The notes under the pieces: generated by a model
Databases searched by the model: none
Told to the model about the DNA's origin: nothing
What the model saw: the letters and a program-made list of their open reading frames with translations, nothing else
Assembly (NCBI GenBank): GCA_039920165.1
Contig: JBDSEG010000398.1
Span: forward strand, 1 to 9,093
Length of the DNA stretch: 9,093 bases
Origin: JBDSEG01 sp039920165
Lineage (GTDB): Bacteria > Pseudomonadota > Gammaproteobacteria > Burkholderiales > Burkholderiaceae_C
Direction: 5' to 3'
In this document: piece by piece, positions 1 to 5,322 of the stretch
Layout: each line of letters opens with the position of its first letter
How positions within the stretch are numbered: position 1 is the stretch's first letter
Made by a program: the position numbers and the translations under genes

Positions 1-1058
1 ACTTGCTTGAACTCGGCCCAATATCGAGCTGCCGCCGCGAAGTGGAGATCGGTCGCCTCCTGGTCGCCGAATGACGCGTAGATCTGGGCGAGGCGACTGT
101 GGGTTGCGGCGCGGTCATCGACATGCGGTGCGGGCAACAAGCTCTCTTCGGCGGCGATGGCATCCCTCCGTGCAGCGTCGAACTGGCCGATCTTCATGCG
201 GCACCACGCTTGATCGGCAAGCATGGCGCAGGCAAGTCTCGACTGACTGTTGCCTGGGTCTTCTTTGGGCATATGAGCTTCGAAGATCTCAAGCGCATTC
301 GCTGGTTGATCCTTCGCACAATATGTTTGAGCCAGGAGGAGCGGGGTGATGCCGGCGGTGCTCGCGGCCCCAATCAGTTCGTCGTATGCTTGACTCGAAG
401 CAATCCCGTTGAGACCGCCCCTGACCGCCTCTGACCCGTCATAGCTCAACGCCCCTTCCCCCAACCGCGTCAACTGCAACCAGCCTCGGTTGTGAATCAG
501 CGCCGCAATGGTCAGGTCGTCGCCTTCGGCGACGGCGTGGCGGTGCGACGCGGCGTACCACGGCGTTGCCAGGTCGAGCCCGCTGCCGAGGTGCAGCGCC
601 TGCGCGACGACCATGCAGGCGCGCGAGCGCACCGAGTGATCGTCGATCGCCGCGAATTCGAGCGCCTCGCGGACATGCAGCGACATCGCCGCCGGCTGGT
701 GGTTCGAGTAGTCCACGTGCGCGAGCCACGCGGCGCACAGCAGGTGCAAGCGGCTGCCTCGTTGCATGGCGCTCAGCGCGTGGGCTCGGGCCAGCTTGTC
801 GCGCGCGCCGTCACCGAGATCGTCGAAGTGGCTGCACAGACCCTCGATCAGGTTGATCCATGCCGTGACGATGGCGCCCGGGCGAACGGCATAGCGTTCG
901 CGCAATTGCGCTGCGGTCTGGCGCGCTTCGTCGATCCGGCCCTGGCGGGCGCGGTAGCAGGCGCGTTCGGCGCGCAGGCAGTCGGCGTCGAAGGGAATCC
1001 GGCTCGCTGAGATCTGCGCATCCAGGCTCGCGAGCAGCCGCGATGGCGCACCGCTCAC
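1..1058 (-). CDS. TPR-like repeat protein, C-terminus cut by window edge
   Basis: An open frame of 352 codons with no stop runs from a GTG at 1058-1056 to the left edge, so the C-terminus is missing. The GTG overlaps the purC stop as GTGA, which suggests translational coupling to purC. There is no strong Shine-Dalgarno and no in-frame ATG near the start. The protein is all-helical with helix-turn-helix repeats: CYRARQGRIDEARQTAAQL near residues 34-52, LLLAQTYCAKDQPANALEIF in the last third, then ADQAWCRMKIGQFDAARRDA, and finally LAQIYASFGD near the edge. The G-x-(I/F)-(D)-x-A-R spacing is TPR-like. No signal peptide or membrane segment is visible, so it is probably a cytoplasmic scaffold or interaction protein. 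TPR-like regions in this bacterial group are sometimes fused to GGDEF or HTH output domains, and whether one follows here cannot be seen. The last third of the visible reading frame is less GC-rich than the first part. The coding frame is well supported; the specific function is unknown. Confidence 0.82.
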   Translation of the reverse strand, partial: MSGAPSRLLASLDAQISASRIPFDADCLRAERACYRARQGRIDEARQTAAQLRERYAVRPGAIVTAWINLIEGLCSHFDDLGDGARDKLARAHALSAMQRGSRLHLLCAAWLAHVDYSNHQPAAMSLHVREALEFAAIDDHSVRSRACMVVAQALHLGSGLDLATPWYAASHRHAVAEGDDLTIAALIHNRGWLQLTRLGEGALSYDGSEAVRGGLNGIASSQAYDELIGAASTAGITPLLLAQTYCAKDQPANALEIFEAHMPKEDPGNSQSRLACAMLADQAWCRMKIGQFDAARRDAIAAEESLLPAPHVDDRAATHSRLAQIYASFGDQEATDLHFAAAARYWAEFKQ

Positions 1059-1984
1059 GGCGACTGCTCGCCCGTCAGGCGCTTCAGCGCCTGCCTATAC
1101 CGCGCCGCGGTGCCCTCGATCACCGCGGGCGGCAGCGGCGGGGCCGGAGCGCGCTTGTTCCACGTTCGGCCGCCGACCTGCGCCTGCTCGAGCCAGTCCC
1201 GCACGAACTGCTTGTCGTAGCTCGGCGGGGTCACGCCCTCGCTCCAGTCCTCGATCGGCCAGAAGCGCGACGAGTCGGGCGTCAGCACCTCGTCCATCAG
1301 AATGAGTTCGCCGGCGGCGTCGAGGCCGAATTCAAACTTGGTATCGGCGATGACGATGCCCTTGGCCAGGGCGATCGCCGCCGCGGTCGCGTACAGGCGC
1401 AGCGAGATGTCTCGCACCTTCGTTGCGAGATCGGCACCGACCAGACCGCACATCGTCTCGAAATCGATATTCTCATCGTGCGCCCCGAGCGCTGCCTTTG
1501 TCGCCGGGGTGAAGATCGGCTCGGGCAAGCGACTCGCATTGCGCAGGCCGCTGGGCAGGCGAACGCGGCAGACCGTACCGGTCGCTTCGTATTCCTTGAG
1601 GCCGCTGCCGGCCAGATAGCCGCGCACCACCGCTTCGATCGGCAGGGGACGCAGCCGGTGCACCAGCATCGACCGCTCGCGCACCTGCTCACGCTCGTCG
1701 GGCGCAACCACGCCGAGCGGGTCGTCGCCGGTCAGGTGGTTGCGCACGATTCCGGCGAGCTTGTCGAACCAGAAGAGCGCCATCCGGGTGAGCAGCACGC
1801 CCTTGCCTGGAATCGGGTCGCCGAGCACCACATCGAACGCGCTCAAGCGGTCGCTCGCGACCATCAGGATGCGGTCGTCGCCCACCGCATAGTTGTCGCG
1901 CACCTTGCCCCTCGCGAGCAGCGGCAGCGAATGCAGCCGGGTCTCGAACAGTGCGGGCGATCCGTTCGCAGATTCGTCGTTCAT
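1055..1984 (-). CDS. purC: Phosphoribosylaminoimidazole-succinocarboxamide synthase (SAICAR synthetase)
   Basis: This cytosolic enzyme of de novo purine synthesis joins CAIR and L-aspartate with ATP to give SAICAR. The 309-residue product has the family signatures in order: GKVRDNY at 26-32 (nucleotide-binding loop), SDRLSAFD at 44-51, EAVVRGYLAGSGLKEY at 117-132, DENIDFE at 170-176, IADTKFEFG at 212-220, LMDEVLTPDSSRFW at 229-242 and YDKQFVRDWLE at 256-266. Its length fits the roughly 300-residue form found in betaproteobacteria and fungi rather than the shorter form of about 240 residues in E. coli. The frame stays open 118 codons further upstream, into the permease gene, but that part has no PurC similarity. 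The ATG at 1984 precedes the conserved start of the family. No clear ribosome binding site is visible. The gene lies 64 bases after the permease gene and its stop overlaps the start of the TPR-like gene. Confidence 0.97.
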   Translation of the reverse strand: MNDESANGSPALFETRLHSLPLLARGKVRDNYAVGDDRILMVASDRLSAFDVVLGDPIPGKGVLLTRMALFWFDKLAGIVRNHLTGDDPLGVVAPDEREQVRERSMLVHRLRPLPIEAVVRGYLAGSGLKEYEATGTVCRVRLPSGLRNASRLPEPIFTPATKAALGAHDENIDFETMCGLVGADLATKVRDISLRLYATAAAIALAKGIVIADTKFEFGLDAAGELILMDEVLTPDSSRFWPIEDWSEGVTPPSYDKQFVRDWLEQAQVGGRTWNKRAPAPPLPPAVIEGTAARYRQALKRLTGEQSP

Positions 1985-2012
1985 GGCGCGTCGCGGGGCT
2001 TCGGATCGCGCA

Positions 2013-2018
2013 GATTGT
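2013..2018 (-). promoter_or_regulatory. Possible -10 element for purC
   Basis: On the minus strand the hexamer TACAAT lies 28 bases before the purC ATG, in the short gap after the permease gene. It matches the sigma-70 -10 consensus at five of six positions and is an AT-rich island in very GC-rich DNA. No convincing -35 hexamer is seen at 16-18 bases upstream, where a GC hairpin sits instead. The call rests on one hexamer, so it is weak. Confidence 0.3.
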
Positions 2019-2019
2019 A

Positions 2020-2043
2020 GGCAGCCGCGGCGTCGCGGCAGCC
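2020..2043 (-). other. GC hairpin between permease and purC genes
   Basis: Five bases after the permease stop codon, the minus strand carries a six-base-pair stem GCCGCG/CGCGGC around the four-base loop ACGC. Beyond a T-T mismatch the stem extends by GGC/GCC. No T-run follows, so it does not look like a classical intrinsic terminator. It may cause pausing, protect the 3' end of the permease message, or be incidental to high GC content. Confidence 0.4.
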
Positions 2044-2048
2044 GACGG

Positions 2049-3284
2049 TTAGGGCTGGGCTGGGGGCGGTAGCGGGTCGCGCCGCAGCGCCCACATCGCG
2101 CCCGCGAGCGGCAGCCCGAGCGCGGCGAAGGCGATGCCGAGCGAGCCGGTCGCGCTGCCGAGCGCGCCGAAGAGCGGTGGCACGATAACCACTCCGAAGA
2201 AGGTGAGGAAGAGGCTGCCGGCCGTGGCCGCGGCGGCCTGGTCGTGCGGAACCCGGCGCGCCACGCTGGCGAGGTAGACGCCGTTCCAGCCGATCGCCGT
2301 CGCACCGTACGCCGCGAGCAGCACGACGACCGCGGCATGCGGCGTGCGCGGCCCCACCATCAGCATCGAGACGCCGCACACCGCCATTCCGGCGGCCAGT
2401 GACAGCAGCGTCGCCCGGGTGCTGTCGCGGCGGTCCGCGAACCAGCCCCAGGCGACCCGGCCGGCCGCGCCGGCCACCTGGGACACCGTCATCGCCCCGC
2501 CGGCCGCGATCAGCCCCCAGCCCAGTTCGACGTTCAGGAAGGTCACCGCATATGCAGTCAGGCTCACCTGCACCGCCGAGAACACAAGACTGCACAGCGC
2601 GAGCCGGCGCAGCCCCGGATGGCCGAGCACGAGGCGCAGAGGCGCGAGCGTCTGCGCGAACGACGGCAGCGGGCTCGCCGCATCGCGCCAGCCATCGAGC
2701 CGCGCACGCAATGGCGACGCGAGCCCGATCGAGACGAGGCACAACGCCGCGATGCACGCCAGCGCCCACGCCGCGCTGCTTGCCTCCAGCACGGGCGGAA
2801 CCAGCAGCGCCGCGATCACCCCGCCAAGCGGCACGCCGCTCTGCTTGATCGAGAAGACGAGCGCATAACGCTGCGGCGAGGTCGACCGCGCCAGCATCTC
2901 CGAGCTGGCCGGCGTGATCGGACCGTAGCCGAGTCCGATCAGCACCGCGCCCGCGGCACAGGCCGCCGGTTGCGCAGTCGCGACGAGCGCGACGCCGACC
3001 GCGCTCGCGAACAGCGCCGCCTGGCTGGTGCGGATCGGACCCCAGCGCCGCACCAGCGTCGCGCCCCACTGACTCGACAGCATGGCGGCGAAATACACCA
3101 CCGCGACATAGATGCCGATGAATACGCTGCTCGCATGCAGTTGCTCGAGCAGGCGCGGCGCGGCGACAGTGGGCGCAATCAGCGCGGCCGACGAAGCCGA
3201 CTGGATCAGCAGCGTCACCGGCAAGGTGGCGCGCGTGCCGCGTGGGGTGGCAAGCGGAACGGACGGCGGGGACGGCAGGCTCAT
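2049..3284 (-). CDS. Major facilitator superfamily (MFS) permease
   Basis: The 411-residue product is a polytopic inner-membrane protein with roughly twelve hydrophobic segments split in two halves by a polar central loop near residues 191-215. An MFS motif-A-like loop, GATLVRRWG, lies at 74-82 between the second and third segments. A second-half counterpart, GRVAWGWFADRRDS, is at 275-288. The segment GLGYGPITPASSEM at 117-130 followed by FSIKQSGVPLGG at 144-155 is typical of MFS anion and organic-acid carriers. The family couples solute movement to ion gradients; the substrate cannot be told from sequence. The ATG at 3284 is followed by a short polar N-terminus and then the first helix at about 21-42. 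Only a weak AGG lies before it. The gene is divergent from the hydrolase gene, with a 72-base gap, and lies upstream of purC on the same strand. A shared pathway with the hydrolase is possible but unproven. Confidence 0.9.
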   Translation of the reverse strand: MSLPSPPSVPLATPRGTRATLPVTLLIQSASSAALIAPTVAAPRLLEQLHASSVFIGIYVAVVYFAAMLSSQWGATLVRRWGPIRTSQAALFASAVGVALVATAQPAACAAGAVLIGLGYGPITPASSEMLARSTSPQRYALVFSIKQSGVPLGGVIAALLVPPVLEASSAAWALACIAALCLVSIGLASPLRARLDGWRDAASPLPSFAQTLAPLRLVLGHPGLRRLALCSLVFSAVQVSLTAYAVTFLNVELGWGLIAAGGAMTVSQVAGAAGRVAWGWFADRRDSTRATLLSLAAGMAVCGVSMLMVGPRTPHAAVVVLLAAYGATAIGWNGVYLASVARRVPHDQAAAATAGSLFLTFFGVVIVPPLFGALGSATGSLGIAFAALGLPLAGAMWALRRDPLPPPAQP

Positions 3285-3356
3285 CCTGCGAGGCTACACG
3301 CGGCAGGCGATGATGGCGTCTTGCCGACCGATCCACCCACCTCCGCATCGCTCGAA

Positions 3357-4199
3357 ATGGAAGTCGCCTCGATCGAACACGTCACCACCATCGAAGGCCG
3401 GGCACAGCGCCTCGAGACGCCGTGCGGCGATTCGGCGATGGTGTGGCGTGCCTGGGGTGACGGCCCGCCAGTCGTGCTGCTGCACGGCGGCTCGGGCAGC
3501 TGGACCCACTGGGTCCGCAATATCGATGCGCTGGTCCGCGCCGGCCGCAGGGTGTGGATTCCCGACCTGCCGGGCTTCGGCGACTCGCCGCGCCCGCCGG
3601 GCGGGGGCGATGCCGACGCCGTCGCCGTCCCGGTCCGCGCAGGTCTGCGTCAACTGCTCGGCGAGCTGCCGTGCGATCTGGTCGGCTTCTCGTTCGGCGC
3701 CATGGTCGCGACCTTCATCGCGCTCGCCGAACCCGCGCGCGCGTCACGCCTCGTCATGGTCGGGGCGCCGGCGCTGGGCATGGCGCCGCCGCATCCCATC
3801 CTGCTGCGCGGCTGGACCCACCTCGAACCGGGGCCGCAGCGCGAGCGCGTGATTCGCGCCAACCTCGCTGCCCTGATGCTGGCCGAACCGCAAGGGATCG
3901 ACGCCTTCGCAATCGCACTGCAGGAGCACAACGTCGCGCGCGACCGCATGCGCCGGCGCGGCCTGTCGCGCACCGACATCCTGCTGCGCAACCTGCCGTC
4001 GCTGAGGGCGCCACTGCACGCCATCTGGGGCGAACGCGATGCGCTGTACGTGGGCCGCCTCGACGAGCTTGAAGCGGCGCTTCGTCACGCTCCCGGCTTC
4101 AGCTCGCTTCGCATCATCGAAGGCGCGGGACACTGGGTGCAGTTCGAGGCCGCGCGGCGTTTCGACGCGGCGCTGGCGGGCGCTCTGAACGCCGCCTGA
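3357..4199 (+). CDS. Alpha/beta-fold hydrolase
   Basis: The 280-residue product is a cytoplasmic alpha/beta hydrolase with an apparently complete catalytic set. An oxyanion-hole loop LLHGGSGSW lies at 41-49, followed by PDLPGFGDS at 69-77. The nucleophile elbow GFSFG places Ser112, WGERDALY supplies acid Asp228, and GAGHWVQFE supplies His259. A helical cap fits between about residues 138 and 205. The layout resembles the C-C bond hydrolases and esterases of the MhpC type, but substrate cannot be assigned. The frame is open far upstream, antisense to the permease gene, yet hydrolase-like sequence begins only after the ATG at 3357, so that start is preferred. No strong ribosome binding site is visible. 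It is divergent from the permease gene and ends 19 bases from the convergent Sel1-like gene. Confidence 0.93.
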   Translation: MEVASIEHVTTIEGRAQRLETPCGDSAMVWRAWGDGPPVVLLHGGSGSWTHWVRNIDALVRAGRRVWIPDLPGFGDSPRPPGGGDADAVAVPVRAGLRQLLGELPCDLVGFSFGAMVATFIALAEPARASRLVMVGAPALGMAPPHPILLRGWTHLEPGPQRERVIRANLAALMLAEPQGIDAFAIALQEHNVARDRMRRRGLSRTDILLRNLPSLRAPLHAIWGERDALYVGRLDELEAALRHAPGFSSLRIIEGAGHWVQFEAARRFDAALAGALNAA

Positions 4200-4218
4200 T
4201 CGCGCGGACGTAGGGGCT

Positions 4219-4578
4219 TCAGTCGTTCGAGGCGTGCAACCCGTTCGCCGCCACGTCGCGCCAGCGCTCGAGCCGCTCCGTCTTCGCTTCGAAAGCCTGC
4301 GCGAACAGCCGCGGGCCGTGCGCGTGCATCTGCACGGCTATGCGGGCGGCGCGCGGATCGCCGGCGTCGGCGAGTCGGGCGAACGCGGCGTAGGCTTGCG
4401 GCCAGTGGCATGCCTCCAACTGCTCAACGGCCTCAGCGAATGCATCCCCGGGTCTCGAACCCGCATCGACCGGTTGTGCACCCGCAACCGCGCCAGCCAC
4501 TGCGAGCGCCGCCGCTAGGCTGCATGCACGGAAGGTTCGCGAGGCCTGTCGCGGCCTGTTCATGGTCCTGGTATGCAT
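4219..4578 (-). CDS. Small exported Sel1/TPR-like protein
   Basis: The predicted 119-residue product begins with a basic stretch (RTMNRPRQASR) and a hydrophobic core, LAAALAVAGAVAGA, at 21-34. A signal-peptidase site after Ala34 is plausible, and no lipobox is present. The mature part of about 85 residues holds one helical repeat, AYAAFARLADAGDPRAARIA at 62-81, followed by MHAHGPRLF and the ERLERWRDVAA helix. This pattern is common in small periplasmic Sel1-like or TPR-like proteins of betaproteobacteria. The ATG at 4578 has GGGAG four bases upstream. An in-frame ATG at 4563, with AGGA two bases upstream, is the alternative. The gene follows the response regulator on the same strand after 92 bases and may belong to the same transcript or be a target of the regulator. 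Function is unknown. Confidence 0.72.
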   Translation of the reverse strand: MHTRTMNRPRQASRTFRACSLAAALAVAGAVAGAQPVDAGSRPGDAFAEAVEQLEACHWPQAYAAFARLADAGDPRAARIAVQMHAHGPRLFAQAFEAKTERLERWRDVAANGLHASND

Positions 4579-4656
4579 CGTGCTCCCGCACTGCTGCGAT
4601 CGAGCCACTGTGCAGCGTGACGCCGCCGCCGGCATCCCTCCGAAGGTAGGGCAAGA

Positions 4657-4688
4657 CTCGGCCGAAAGGACTATGGCGTCCGGCCGAG
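4657..4688 (-). terminator. Hairpin at the end of the response regulator gene, possible weak terminator
   Basis: A perfect eight-base inverted repeat, CTCGGCCG (4657-4664) and CGGCCGAG (4681-4688), encloses a 16-base loop that contains the stop codon of the response regulator gene. Within the loop, GAC and GTC can add three more pairs. In the minus-strand transcript the stem is followed by TCTTGCCC, which has few U residues. Termination would therefore be inefficient or factor-dependent. It could reduce read-through from the kinase-regulator pair into the Sel1-like gene, or stabilise the message end. Confidence 0.45.
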
Positions 4689-5300
4689 CCCTTGTTCACG
4701 CGCGCGCAGGACGGCTTCGGTGCGGTTGCGCACCTGCAGTGCGCGCAGGATCGCTGCGATGTGGATCTTCACCGTCCCTTCGGTCAGGCCGAGATTGCGT
4801 GCGATGACCTTGTTCGGATGGCCGAGCAGCAGCAGATCCAGCACGTCGCGCTGGCGCGGCGTGAGTCCGCTCGCATCGGCCGGGCGAGGCGCTGCGTCGC
4901 CGCCCAGCCCGCCGAGCAGGCGGGCACTGACGTAGACGCCGCCGGTCGCGACCAGCCGCAGCGCATTGATGAGCGTCTGCGGCGGGTCCGACTTGGAGAT
5001 GAAGCCGCTGGCTCCGGTCGCGAGCACGTTGCGGATGGTCACCGGGTCGTCCTGGCCGGAGGCAACGACCGTGCTGAGCGTGGGATAGCGCTGGCGCAGG
5101 CGGCGCAGCCCGGCGAGCGTATCCATTCCCGGCATGTTGAGGTCCAGCAGCAGCAGGTCGGGGAGCTCGTGGTCGAGGTGAACCCGAACGCTGTCGAAAT
5201 CGTCGGCCTCGTCGACGCGCGACTGCGGTTCGATCTGGCGCACGATGCGCGAGAGCGCGTCTCGCACCATCGGATGGTCATCGGCGATCAGCACATGCAT
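4671..5300 (-). CDS. NarL/LuxR-family response regulator
   Basis: The 209-residue product is a cytoplasmic DNA-binding transcription regulator. The N-terminal receiver domain (about 1-120) has the acidic pair Asp7-Asp8, the phosphoacceptor Asp53 in LLLLDLNMPG, Ser81 at the switch position and Lys103 in FISKSD. A linker leads to a LuxR-type helix-turn-helix at about 145-205, with LTPRQRDVL, NKVIARNLGLTEGTVKIHI and ILRALQVRNRTEAV. The ATG at 5300 directly precedes the conserved receiver start and has AAGGA seven bases upstream, a good ribosome binding site. It begins 22 bases after the stop of the hybrid kinase gene on the same strand, so kinase and regulator are very likely co-transcribed cognates. 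Phosphorylation at Asp53 should promote dimerisation and DNA binding. Target genes are not known, and the adjacent small envelope protein genes are candidates. Confidence 0.95.
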   Translation of the reverse strand: MHVLIADDHPMVRDALSRIVRQIEPQSRVDEADDFDSVRVHLDHELPDLLLLDLNMPGMDTLAGLRRLRQRYPTLSTVVASGQDDPVTIRNVLATGASGFISKSDPPQTLINALRLVATGGVYVSARLLGGLGGDAAPRPADASGLTPRQRDVLDLLLLGHPNKVIARNLGLTEGTVKIHIAAILRALQVRNRTEAVLRAREQGLGRTP

Positions 5301-5322
5301 GGCGAGTCCTTTCGATCGTCGA

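Noticed and set aside
695..702. GCTGGTGG octamer identical to the E. coli Chi site
   Set aside because: A single copy in GC-rich coding DNA is expected by chance, and Chi sequences differ between bacterial groups.
1043..2020. A 325-codon plus-strand frame antisense to purC
   Set aside because: It is a mirror of the purC reading frame with no recognisable protein features, and purC is unambiguous.
1985..2338. Upstream extension of the purC frame by 118 codons
   Set aside because: The extension is Ser/Arg/Pro-rich, overlaps the permease gene out of frame and has no PurC similarity. The ATG at 1984 matches the family start.
2619..3356. Upstream extension of the alpha/beta hydrolase frame by 246 codons
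   Set aside because: The extra part is antisense to the permease and extremely Arg-rich. Hydrolase-like sequence starts at the ATG at 3357.
4175..4196. GGCGG/CCGCC inverted repeat at the end of the hydrolase gene as a terminator
   Set aside because: The stem is only five pairs with a 12-base loop, lies within coding sequence and has no T-run after it.
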